Origin: Methanobacterium alkalithermotolerans | GTDB lineage: Archaea > Methanobacteriota > Methanobacteria > Methanobacteriales > Methanobacteriaceae | Direction of reading: 5' to 3' | DNA length: 64,000 nucleotides | Assembly: GCF_018141185.1 (NCBI RefSeq) | Contig: NZ_CP058560.1 | Location: 682,001 to 746,000 of the forward strand | Part shown: positions 37,834 through 45,808 of the stretch, piece after piece | Layout: each line of letters opens with the position of its first letter | Position numbering within the stretch: position 1 is the first letter of the stretch | Made by a program: the position numbers and the translations under genes | The notes under the pieces: model-generated | What the model saw: the letters and a program-made list of their open reading frames with translations, nothing else | What the model was told of the DNA's origin: nothing | Database searches by the model: none

Positions 37834-39903
37834 ATGGAAACTCTTGATTACAATCTGAAGGATATAATAAAGGGGTGTTACCCCCATATTGAGAATTTTA
37901 ATCCTGCCCAAAAAGCAGTTATTGAATCAGGATACCTGGATGCAAAGGATAATTACATTATAGCCATTCCCACCGCCAGCGGAAAAACACTCTTAGGAGT
38001 CTTAGCAGCCATAAAGACCCTTTTAAACGGAGGAAAAGTTATTTATGCAGTTCCTCTTCTTTCTATTCAAAATGAAAAATTAAAAGAGTTTAAATTACTG
38101 GAAGAATACGGTTTTACAGTAGGAAGGCATCCCCAATCCAGTGATTTATCAGTAATGGTTTTTGAATCTTTTGATAGTATTACCCGTTTTTCATGGAACC
38201 ATCTACGGGAAGTTGATCTTTTGATTGTGGATGAATTCCATATGATAGGAGAGTACTCCCGGGGACCCACCATTGAATGTGCCCTAACTCGTTCCCATAT
38301 GGTAAATCCCGGGATGCGTATTGTGGCACTTTCAGCCACTCTGCAAAATATGGAAGAAATTGCAGGGTGGTTAAATGCCCGGGTAGTTGAACATGATTTC
38401 CGTCCAGTGCCCCTGCATAAAGAAGTGCTCAATACTGAAATGTTCAGTACCAGAAATAAGAACGATGTTATTGTTAAGATATTAGAAAAGGCATTAGAAG
38501 AAAATTCACAGGCACTGGCCTTTGTTTCCACCCGGAGATTTACCGAGTCCCTGGCCAGTTTTGTGGCAGATAAAATTAAAAATAAAGTACCCCCTTCCCG
38601 GAAGAAAGCTTTTAGAGAAGTTTCTGAAAAAATTCTACAGGTACCTGAAAAAAAAGGATCCCGACCTACCAGTATCTGTTTAAAATTAGCGGATTCTGCT
38701 AAAAACGGGGTGGCATTCCATCACGCGGGCCTTTTCAGTGAACAAAAGGAGATTATTGAAGACGAATTTCGTTCAGGAAATCTACTCATGATTACCGCTA
38801 CCCCCAGTTTAATGTATGGAGTTAACTTACCTTCACGGAGTGTTGTAATCAGGGATTACACCCGATGGACATCTCAGGGCCCACAAAAGATTCCTGTATT
38901 TGATTATGAGCAAATGTCCGGACGTGCCGGCCGTCCACAATATGATGATGTGGGATACTCTTATCTGATTGCAAAAACTCTGGACGAAGCCTATGATTTA
39001 CAGGAATATTATGTGCAGGGAGAAATCGAACCAACCCATTCCAAACTAATTGAAAATAAAGATGCGATTTACAGGCAAATAATAGCCCAAATAGCTTCTT
39101 CTATGGCAAAAAACCCGGTTGAACTTCAGGAATTTTTTTCAAAAACATTTTATGGATATCAAATGGAAAATAGTCCTTATATGAGTACATTTGCTGCCGA
39201 GAGTATGGAATATGAAATAAATAATGCAGTGGAATTTTTAATGCATAATGGGATATTACAGGCTACTCCGGAAGGACTAAAAACTACTTCCCTGGGATTA
39301 TTAATTGCTAAATCTAACTATAGTGTGGAAACCGCAGTTAAATTAAAGGAATTTGCATCTAATATGGATGAACTGGATATTTATAAGCTTATTTATCAGA
39401 TATGTCACACCCCTGATCTTCCCCTAATATCATTTAAGGGTCGTAAAAGTAAGGATCCTGTCCGGGAGAAATTGTCCAGCGCAGGAATATTTGCGGTTGA
39501 TATGCAGAATGCAGAAGCAACCGCCGCTTCTTTAATGGAATGGATTGATGAACGAAATGAATATGAAATTGAAAATGCTTTCCATGTATATGCTGCTACC
39601 ACCCGTCGGGCCGCCTATGAAGCATCACTTATGGTTAAGTTCTTCCGGGATATCTGTCAGGTTTTGGGAATTTACCAACCACTGGGTGATTTAGATATCC
39701 TGTCTGCCCGTTTTTACTATGGTGTTAAAGAAGAATTAATACCTCTGGTTCTGGGGGTAAAAAGATTGGGTAGGAAAAGAGCTAGAGCTCTTTTTAAAGC
39801 ATTTGGTGAAGATTTAAGGCCTTTTACTGAGAAAGAGCTTCAGAAAGTAGAGGGTATAGGTCCTAAATTAGCAGCAGCGGTACATAGATATGCTCAAAGC
39901 TAA
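37834..39903 (+). CDS. hel308: Hel308-type superfamily 2 DNA helicase
   Basis: A 3'-5' DNA helicase of 689 residues thought to act at stalled replication forks. Motif I is AIPTASGKTLL (about 44-54), motif II LIVDEFHMIG (DEFH), motif III LSATLQNMEE, motif IV-V AFHHAGLFSEQ and MYGVNLPSRSVVIRD, motif VI QMSGRAGRPQYDD. The C-terminal ratchet and helix-hairpin-helix region ends in KVEGIGPKLAAAVHRYA. The start is probably the ATG at 37834; an upstream TTG at 37795 adds 13 residues and has AAAGGA only two bases away. The DUF2115 gene follows after 30 bases. Confidence 0.95.
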   Translation: METLDYNLKDIIKGCYPHIENFNPAQKAVIESGYLDAKDNYIIAIPTASGKTLLGVLAAIKTLLNGGKVIYAVPLLSIQNEKLKEFKLLEEYGFTVGRHPQSSDLSVMVFESFDSITRFSWNHLREVDLLIVDEFHMIGEYSRGPTIECALTRSHMVNPGMRIVALSATLQNMEEIAGWLNARVVEHDFRPVPLHKEVLNTEMFSTRNKNDVIVKILEKALEENSQALAFVSTRRFTESLASFVADKIKNKVPPSRKKAFREVSEKILQVPEKKGSRPTSICLKLADSAKNGVAFHHAGLFSEQKEIIEDEFRSGNLLMITATPSLMYGVNLPSRSVVIRDYTRWTSQGPQKIPVFDYEQMSGRAGRPQYDDVGYSYLIAKTLDEAYDLQEYYVQGEIEPTHSKLIENKDAIYRQIIAQIASSMAKNPVELQEFFSKTFYGYQMENSPYMSTFAAESMEYEINNAVEFLMHNGILQATPEGLKTTSLGLLIAKSNYSVETAVKLKEFASNMDELDIYKLIYQICHTPDLPLISFKGRKSKDPVREKLSSAGIFAVDMQNAEATAASLMEWIDERNEYEIENAFHVYAATTRRAAYEASLMVKFFRDICQVLGIYQPLGDLDILSARFYYGVKEELIPLVLGVKRLGRKRARALFKAFGEDLRPFTEKELQKVEGIGPKLAAAVHRYAQS

Positions 39904-39933
39904 GAGAATATTAAATTTTTTAAGGGGATATAT

Positions 39934-40485
39934 ATGAGGATTCTAAAAAACCCCGGCCCACTTGAAGATTTAAAATTTTCAGAAAAGCTCAGTAAAAAAG
40001 AGCTACTGAATATATTAAAAAAAGAAGCATCTCAATTGCATATCAAAGACATTATGGATGCCAGTATCTATCTCCGGGAAGATGCTAAATTCATGCCTCC
40101 TAAAGAAAGGGATGATTTCATATCCCGATTTACAAAAGCATTTTTCCTACGTATCAAAGATTTAAAGGAAGACCAGGAAGAATATGAAGGTTTGGTGGAT
40201 ACTGAAAAACTAAAAGAGTTTCTTGGAGTTCTAAATGAACAAAAAAGAAATGTTAAATGCCATGAAGAGCTCTGTTTTAGCCATATTGCCATGATTGTGG
40301 CTACTTATACTGCTTTTGTCAGGGAAGAATCCATACATCCTGTAGGAACCCGGTTCCCCGGGGGTTTTATACTCAGATATGAAAAGGGCATTTATTATTG
40401 TCCGGTGAAAGAAAAACAGATGAATACTCCCGGGGCCCTGTGCCGCTTTTGTGTGAGTGTGCAGGAAGAAGACCTACCTGACTAA
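39934..40485 (+). CDS. DUF2115 (UPF0305) protein
   Basis: The 183-residue protein matches an archaeal family of unknown function found mainly in methanogens. After a helical N-terminal part it has a cysteine-rich C-terminal half: KCHEELCFSHIAMIV, then YYCPVKEKQ and ALCRFCVSVQ. These six Cys could bind zinc or an iron-sulfur cluster; neither is shown. AAGGGG lies near the ATG. It follows hel308 by 30 bases and is probably on the same transcript, which may hint at a link to DNA repair. Confidence 0.8.
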   Translation: MRILKNPGPLEDLKFSEKLSKKELLNILKKEASQLHIKDIMDASIYLREDAKFMPPKERDDFISRFTKAFFLRIKDLKEDQEEYEGLVDTEKLKEFLGVLNEQKRNVKCHEELCFSHIAMIVATYTAFVREESIHPVGTRFPGGFILRYEKGIYYCPVKEKQMNTPGALCRFCVSVQEEDLPD

Positions 40486-40533
40486 TTTAGAATTAGGGAA
40501 CCCTGAAAATAAGTAAAATTTATAAATTTTAAA

Positions 40534-41376
40534 CTAAATCAATTGACCAATTATGAAAACTAGAAGTCCCAAACTGGCACCCAGATAAATAAAACGTGCG
40601 TATTTTCTTTTTTGATCTTTATCTGGAGTTTTTAATATTTTGAAAATAGAAAAAACAATTATGGTATTCATAATTAATATCATGGCCAGATAAGAACGCC
40701 CCAGGCCACCAACTATTAGGGGAATAAAGCTTATAAAAACCACCAGGGAAAATAGTATATATGATATTTTAAATGCCTTTTCCTGGCCATATTTTAAAGC
40801 TATTGAATGTGAATTTATCTTTTTATCCCCTAACATGTCCAGTGCATCAAAAATAATCTCCTCACCCAGGTCTATAAAAAAGGCTATAGCACTAAAAAGC
40901 CAAATAAATATGTTCCAGGGATTTTCCACCACAATGCCTCCAAAAATAAAGGTAATGGCCACTGAAGAACTAACCATCAGATTGCCGGGCAAACCTGTTC
41001 TTTTTAGCTTCCAGTTGTATAAAAACCCTGTGGCCCAGAATATTGCTGCAACAAAAAAGGCCAGGTTGCTGATTAAAGATGCGATGATTAAGCCGATTAA
41101 TGTGGTGATAATAAACAGGACAATTATTTGTGATGGTCTAATCCTCCCTGAAGGCAAAGGACGGTGCGGTGCATTAATTTTATCAGATTCCATATCAAAA
41201 TAATCATTTAAAATTAAGGATGAACTGGAAATAAAAAAACCTGCTGCAAAGCCCATTATTATTTGGTTAAGGGGAGGTATTTGACCCAGAGCAACTATTT
41301 CTCCTACAATAACACATATACCTGCAGCTAATGAGAGATCAAGCCGAAATAATGTAACTACTGGTTTTAATATCAT
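40534..41376 (-). CDS. UbiA family prenyltransferase, probable DGGGP synthase
   Basis: An integral membrane prenyltransferase of 280 residues with about nine helices. The first Asp-rich motif is LNDYFDMESDKINAPHRPLP (residues 56-75) and the second region is DLGEEIIFDALDMLGDKK. This arrangement is that of (S)-2,3-di-O-geranylgeranylglyceryl phosphate synthase, which adds the second isoprenoid chain in archaeal lipid synthesis; other UbiA reactions cannot be excluded by eye. The ATG at 41374-41376 is preceded by AGGGGTAAC at some distance. The 166-base upstream gap contains a GC-rich candidate RNA element, which could be its 5' leader. Confidence 0.88.
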   Translation of the reverse strand: MILKPVVTLFRLDLSLAAGICVIVGEIVALGQIPPLNQIIMGFAAGFFISSSSLILNDYFDMESDKINAPHRPLPSGRIRPSQIIVLFIITTLIGLIIASLISNLAFFVAAIFWATGFLYNWKLKRTGLPGNLMVSSSVAITFIFGGIVVENPWNIFIWLFSAIAFFIDLGEEIIFDALDMLGDKKINSHSIALKYGQEKAFKISYILFSLVVFISFIPLIVGGLGRSYLAMILIMNTIIVFSIFKILKTPDKDQKRKYARFIYLGASLGLLVFIIGQLI

Positions 41377-41416
41377 GGAAATTAGTTACCCCTTGAAAAT
41401 TAGAATAATAAAATAT

Positions 41417-41497
41417 CAGTACCTGGAAGCCTTCGGAACGTGAGCTCGAATGTGCAGCTAATTGGGCACAGGCCACCAGGATTTACCTGAAGTATTG
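41417..41497. ncRNA. Candidate structured RNA, three-way junction
   Basis: This 81-base island is far richer in G and C than its surroundings. It folds into a three-way junction. The base stem is CAGTAC/GTATTG, then CCTGG and GCC pairing with GGC and CCAGG across a two-by-two loop. The arms are TTCG/CGAA (41432-41435 with 41447-41450) and TGTGC/GCACA (41451-41455 with 41466-41470). Both arm loops contain AGCT, so they could kiss. A rival hairpin CAGG-ATTTA-CCTG at 41477-41489 competes with the base. The strand is unsure. For plus: a T8 run at 41503-41510 could terminate, and one base pair is G-U only on this strand. For minus: TATTTATATA at 41511-41520 is a strong TATA box and would make this the 5' leader of the UbiA gene. 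Confidence 0.5.
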
Positions 41498-41542
41498 AAT
41501 TAGTTTTTTTTATATAAATACTTGATTAATTTTTTTGAGATA

Positions 41543-42208
41543 TTAAAAATATCCTTTAGAAAATCTGAGCCTAACCCAATCTTCTCCCCTACTGGTGAGG
41601 TAACCTCCCAGCCCAATGAGATACAACATCCCCGGATACATAATGAATCGCTGTAAACCTCCCTTACCCAGAAGTTGTATTAATGGATTTGAAGGCCCTA
41701 AACCCCATGAAAATGTTAATATGAGAGTTATAAGTGCAGTAAACCCTACTACCAGGGATAATATTACCATGGGTATATTAAGACCCAGTCGATAGGAGAA
41801 TATTACGGCCAGAACTCCTGAAATAAAGGCGATTATGGTAAAAAAAGAGTGTATTTCTCCAGCATATAAAGGGAATACTCCAATTCCAATGATTGAAATA
41901 GCAAATAGAAGCAGGCAGGCAGAAAATAAGCGACATCCTCCACTTTTTAAAATAAAATAAACTGCAACCATGGTTAAAATTCCCATAATAATCAAGCTCA
42001 GGTTAAATATAGTGGAAGAAGGTTCCAATAAAGGAATACTGCCCCCTAATTCACTAATTGTATTTATTGAGGTGCTGTATCCAGGATACTGAGTTTCTAC
42101 CAGATTGAGAACTGTAAAGAATTGTAAAAGCCCAACCAAAAGGATAATCCCTGCGATTTTGTAGTAATCTTTTTCCGGTTTGAATTTACTCCCTCTTTGA
42201 ATATTAAT
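41543..42208 (-). CDS. DUF998 membrane protein, apparent ATT start
   Basis: A membrane protein with six helices, matching DUF998, a family without known function. The conserved first helix and loop are DYYKIAGIILLVGLLQFF and YPGYSTSINTISELGG. From any ATG, GTG or TTG in frame (first at 42139) the protein would start in the middle of helix 1. Upstream, the frame stays open for 23 more codons to a stop at 42221-42223, and a strong AAGGAGG lies directly behind that stop. The ATT at 42206-42208 is seven bases from it, giving a start INIQRGSKFKPEKDYYK and 221 residues. An ATT start is therefore inferred. The gene is divergent from the RelE-like gene. Confidence 0.75.
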   Translation of the reverse strand: MNIQRGSKFKPEKDYYKIAGIILLVGLLQFFTVLNLVETQYPGYSTSINTISELGGSIPLLEPSSTIFNLSLIIMGILTMVAVYFILKSGGCRLFSACLLLFAISIIGIGVFPLYAGEIHSFFTIIAFISGVLAVIFSYRLGLNIPMVILSLVVGFTALITLILTFSWGLGPSNPLIQLLGKGGLQRFIMYPGMLYLIGLGGYLTSRGEDWVRLRFSKGYF

Positions 42209-42347
42209 ACCAATACCTCCTTATCTAAATCAGTTAGAATGTAGATAATATAATATATTATAGGTTTAATAAGATTTATAATTCACTCCTGGCAGTTTAA
42301 ATACTTAACCTGCTTTATAAATGATATTTTTAAATCATGGTGATATA

Positions 42348-42782
42348 ATGAAAAAGAGTATAAAAAATGGTTTTAACTCAGATAACTCCACTAAAAGCCC
42401 TTTTTTAAACTTCACTTATATGGGAGAATTAAATAAAATTAAAGCAGATATCAAAAAAGAAAAGTGTGTGGATTTAAAAGAATGTTTAGAGCTTTTCCAG
42501 GAGCTATGGCTGAAAGAAAGAGCAGATTATAATATTTTAATATCTTCTGCTGCCCGTAAGAAATTGGGAAAAGTTGCAGATAAAGACAAAAAGCAATATT
42601 CGCAGATAAAGACAAAAATTGAGAAAATTGCAAAAAATCCTGAACATTTTAAACCACTCTCAGGAGATTTCCATGGCAGTAGAAGGGTGCATATAGGAGA
42701 TTTTGTTTTAATTTACATTATTGATGGAGATAATATAATTTTAGAAGATTATGATCATCACGATCATATTTATATAAGATAG
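42348..42782 (+). CDS. RelE/ParE-fold protein with N-terminal extension
   Basis: The C-terminal 85 residues (about 60-144) look like a RelE-type toxin or the related mRNA interferase fold: YNILISSAARKKLGKV, then a long helix (QIKTKIEKIAKNPEHFKPL), SGDFHGSRRVHIGDFVLIY and a final strand with DYDHHDHIY. The first 58 residues have no clear match; residues 24-57 are likely helical. There is no separate antitoxin gene before or after it: the neighbours are 140 or 223 bases away and unrelated. The ATG at 42348 follows GGTGAT. It may be a lone toxin relative, a harmless derivative, or a fused toxin-antitoxin. Confidence 0.75.
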   Translation: MKKSIKNGFNSDNSTKSPFLNFTYMGELNKIKADIKKEKCVDLKECLELFQELWLKERADYNILISSAARKKLGKVADKDKKQYSQIKTKIEKIAKNPEHFKPLSGDFHGSRRVHIGDFVLIYIIDGDNIILEDYDHHDHIYIR

Positions 42783-43005
42783 TGTTTAGCCTTAAATTCC
42801 TTGGATCTTTTAAGAGCGGTATAACCTATTAATTTTAGAGAATTAAATCTAAATCATCTCCATCCCCCACAGGAGTATCAGGTTCTTCTTAAATTATCTT
42901 TTTCTTAGATAAAACATGACTGCATTTGAATATTATAGCCAGAATATATGTATTAAAAAAATAGTAATAATTAAGTATGATAAAAAAGAGGGGCAGTGCA
43001 AATTA

Positions 43006-43515
43006 TTAAGATTCTGATTCCATTTTTTCAGATGTATTTACAAAAAATAAAGATATTCCATCTACTATAAGACTCAATCCTATAATTAATGCCAGAAAAT
43101 ATGGATCCCATGCCCATGAACCCAGTAATACATATATGATACCCAAAAGGATTATGATAACATTGGATCCTTTATTGAAGGTTCCTTCTCGAGCAAATAG
43201 TCCCATTATACCGGCAATTATAAGGAAAAACCCACCAATGTAGAACCATAAACTGGCTAGAACACTTATGGCAACTATGCTTCCGAATAGTCCTAATCCT
43301 AAAATCAATGCCATTATACCAAATAGTAAGTAAAGTATGCTGACCCCTTTGTTTAGGGCCCATGATCCAAAACTTAAAGATAATAACCAGATTGCTATGA
43401 AGATTACTCCTAATCCAGCCAGTACACTTACTGTAAATATGCTGAATAAGGGGAAGGTAATTACCAGTAATCCCAGTATTATGGTTAATATACCCAGTAA
43501 TGTATTATTTTGCAT
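43006..43515 (-). CDS. DUF308 (HdeD-like) membrane protein
   Basis: A very hydrophobic protein of 169 residues with six membrane helices in three repeated pairs, typical of DUF308. The start is NNTLLGILTIILGLLVITFP, and each pair carries a Gly-rich turn (IGGFFLIIAGIMGLFA, LLGIIYVLLGSW). HdeD of enteric bacteria is linked to acid resistance, but archaeal members are uncharacterised. GGAGGTGA lies six bases before the ATG. It stands alone between gaps of 223 and 417 bases. Confidence 0.85.
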   Translation of the reverse strand: MQNNTLLGILTIILGLLVITFPLFSIFTVSVLAGLGVIFIAIWLLSLSFGSWALNKGVSILYLLFGIMALILGLGLFGSIVAISVLASLWFYIGGFFLIIAGIMGLFAREGTFNKGSNVIIILLGIIYVLLGSWAWDPYFLALIIGLSLIVDGISLFFVNTSEKMESES

Positions 43516-43932
43516 TTTTTCACCTCCAAAACTGCCCCTGCAGATTTATGTTTAGTTAAAGTATTAATTATAATTTTACATGTACTGGAGTAGAATAAAA
43601 AAATGATTTAAATTAAGTAGAAGCCCTTATATCCATAATATAATCAAAATTAGTTGATTGATTTTCAATGCGAGAATATATTTTTAAAAGATAATTAAGC
43701 TAATTGAAGAACAAATTAAGTTCATAGTAATTAAAGCGAATCTGATTTACCACTTAGTTCAAATTCTTATTAAAGTCTTGATAAACCAGGTTATGAAATC
43801 CTGCAAATCATCGCAAATAGTTCAGTACTACTTAGAATCCTCTTTAAAATATTCCTGGTGATTTTATAAGTTTTCTAATGTAGTATGTTTCAAATTTATT
43901 GGTGATTAAACTAAAAAATAGGAAAATATGGT
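43516..43932. other. Gene-free gap of 417 bases
   Basis: This AT-rich gap lies between two leftward genes (DUF2098 ends at its right-hand neighbour's promoter side). I see no open frame, RNA gene, clear repeat or hairpin. The left end must carry the DUF308 promoter. Confidence 0.5.
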
Positions 43933-44235
43933 TTATCCCCCACCATCACATAATTCGGATCCCATAGCTATTTCTTCCAGGCCCTTTCTCATATTTTTAG
44001 ACTTTTCCATTGCAGCAGTGGTTTTATCTTGATTATTTCTAGATTTTTTTGTTTCTGATTTAGTAAATACTTCCAAATATTCCGTATTGTACCATAAATC
44101 AGAATCATTCATTTTAGCCCAACCCTGCTTTTTCTCTACTTTTACCGCAGATACTTCACCTGATGTTCCGGTTCCAGTATAACGAACCATAGAACCAATT
44201 GTTACGACTTTACCCCTTAAATCCCTAACTTCCAT
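43933..44235 (-). CDS. DUF2098 protein
   Basis: A 100-residue protein whose first 56 residues form the DUF2098 domain, a small beta-barrel known from methanogens: VRDLRGKVVTIGSMVRYTGT, then GEVSAVKVEKKQGWAKMND and WYNTEYLEVF. The C-terminal 40 residues are charged and end in SELCDGGG. The function is unknown. GGGGGTAA precedes the ATG. The PRC-barrel gene ends only 12 bases upstream, so the two are almost surely cotranscribed. Confidence 0.8.
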   Translation of the reverse strand: MEVRDLRGKVVTIGSMVRYTGTGTSGEVSAVKVEKKQGWAKMNDSDLWYNTEYLEVFTKSETKKSRNNQDKTTAAMEKSKNMRKGLEEIAMGSELCDGGG

Positions 44236-44247
44236 AGAAATTACCCC

Positions 44248-44532
44248 CTAATCCACATCCACATCAATGGATATGGAGGAGGAATCCTCACTTGATTTAT
44301 CTTCAGATTCCATATCATCCATACTCACAGTCAATATAAGATAATCTCCTAATTTATCCAGTTCATCAACAGAAACCAGGTAATTTTGAGATTTGAATGA
44401 CATATCCCCTTTGGAAATATTTATAGAATCAATTGAACCTTTTAAAGGATCAATAACCATATCTGAAATTTTACCAATCTCAAATCCATTTTTATCCAGC
44501 ACTTTCTTACCTAAAAATTCACTAACTTTCAT
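44248..44532 (-). CDS. PRC-barrel domain protein
   Basis: The first 75 of 94 residues are a PRC-barrel: MKVSEFLGKKVLDKNGFEIG, DMVIDPLKGSIDSINIS and YLVSVDELDKLGDYLILTV. In methanogens small PRC-barrel proteins are numerous and some relate to cell division (CdpB type), but this one has only a single domain. The C-terminus is strikingly acidic and Ser-rich (DKSSEDSSSISIDVDVD). It precedes the DUF2098 gene by 12 bases in the same direction. Confidence 0.85.
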   Translation of the reverse strand: MKVSEFLGKKVLDKNGFEIGKISDMVIDPLKGSIDSINISKGDMSFKSQNYLVSVDELDKLGDYLILTVSMDDMESEDKSSEDSSSISIDVDVD

Positions 44533-44723
44533 TTAAACACCAGTTTTTACTTGAAGACATGAAAATTTTATGTTTAAAATCATTTATATTATTTTATATT
44601 TAATTGTAGAAATTTAAATCCCGCATATATAGAATACAAATGTATTTCCAAAAAAACTGATTTATAATTAAATTAGCCTATTTGAAAATCTTTATTTTAG
44701 TGTAGATATAAACTAGTTATTAC

Positions 44724-45767
44724 ATGAAAACCTCAATTAGAATACTGAAAGTATTTGGAATACCTATAGAACTGGATATTTCTTTTTTACTTTTAATTAT
44801 ATTTATCTATGTTCTAGCATTTTTCAATATAATACCTCTCCAATTGGCAATTTTAATTACCCTGGTTTTTGCAACGGTGGTCATCCATGAATTATCCCAT
44901 TCCTATGTTGCGCAAAAATATGGAGTGGAAATTAAAAAGATAGTGTTACTCCCTATTGGTGGAGTAGCACAGATGAGTGAAGTACCCAAAAAGCCCCGTC
45001 AGGAATTATTTATATCCCTGGCAGGTCCTTTAACTAATGTGATAATTGCAATAATATTATACCTCACATATCAATTCACTCTGACTTTACTACCGGGATT
45101 TATAAGTAATTTTATATTAGAATTCATGCTGGTAAACGTAGTCCTGGCGGTTTTTAATTTAATACCTGCATTTCCAATGGACGGCGGAAGGGTTTTAAGA
45201 GCTATTCTTGCAGAAAGAATGGATTATCTTAGAGCTACTGAAATATCTGTAAGTATTGGAAAAATATTTGCAGTTATAATGGCTGTAGCTGGTATTTTTG
45301 TAAATTTCTTCCTGATATTGATTGCACTTTTTATTTATATCGGTGCAGACCAGGAATATAAGTCCACCATAGTTTCCTCTCTTTTAAAGGGGATGCTGGT
45401 GGAAAATATTATGACCACCGAAGTAAAAACTCTGGACCCTCACATCACCATAGAAGAAGCTTTGAATAAAATATTCGAGTATAAACATATGGGCTACCCT
45501 GTTATAGAAGACCAGAAACTGGTAGGCATTGTGACCTTCCAGGATTTATCCCAGTCAAAATATAATAAAAATTCCATGATCCGAGAGGTTATGACTGAAG
45601 ATATTATAACTGTATCCCCCCATGAAGAGGTTATATCTGCCCTGGAAAAACTTAATAAAAATAATCTGGGGCGTTTGCCTGTAGTGGAGGAAAATCGTTT
45701 AACTGGAATCGTGTCTAAAACGGATATATTAAAGGTCTTGAATTTGATGAGAAACAAAGTTCAATAA
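44724..45767 (+). CDS. Site-2 protease family metalloprotease with CBS pair
   Basis: An intramembrane zinc protease (M50) of 347 residues. The zinc-binding HELSH is in VVIHELSHSYVAQKYG (about residue 54) and the third ligand is the Asp in FNLIPAFPMDGGRVLRA. Six helices cover residues 10-210. Two CBS domains follow (about 225-285 and 290-345, GMLVENIMTTEVKTLDP and MIREVMTEDIITVSP), which in such enzymes are thought to sense adenine nucleotides. This matches the well-studied methanogen S2P architecture. No ribosome site is seen before the ATG, so the mRNA may be leaderless. Confidence 0.93.
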   Translation: MKTSIRILKVFGIPIELDISFLLLIIFIYVLAFFNIIPLQLAILITLVFATVVIHELSHSYVAQKYGVEIKKIVLLPIGGVAQMSEVPKKPRQELFISLAGPLTNVIIAIILYLTYQFTLTLLPGFISNFILEFMLVNVVLAVFNLIPAFPMDGGRVLRAILAERMDYLRATEISVSIGKIFAVIMAVAGIFVNFFLILIALFIYIGADQEYKSTIVSSLLKGMLVENIMTTEVKTLDPHITIEEALNKIFEYKHMGYPVIEDQKLVGIVTFQDLSQSKYNKNSMIREVMTEDIITVSPHEEVISALEKLNKNNLGRLPVVEENRLTGIVSKTDILKVLNLMRNKVQ

Positions 45768-45808
45768 AGTTTTAATGATTTTTAGAGTTATATTCAGGAG
45801 AACATGTC

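Noticed and set aside
41417..41497. The GC-rich element as an H/ACA or C/D box guide RNA
   Set aside because: No ACA after the base stem and no proper box C or D pair was found, so neither class fits; it is kept only as an unclassified structured element.
42830..42900. On the minus strand, a short acidic reading (EEPDTPVGDGDDLDLIL) that resembles a protein tail
   Set aside because: A stop codon lies directly before it and there is no start or ribosome site; it could be a gene remnant but cannot be supported.
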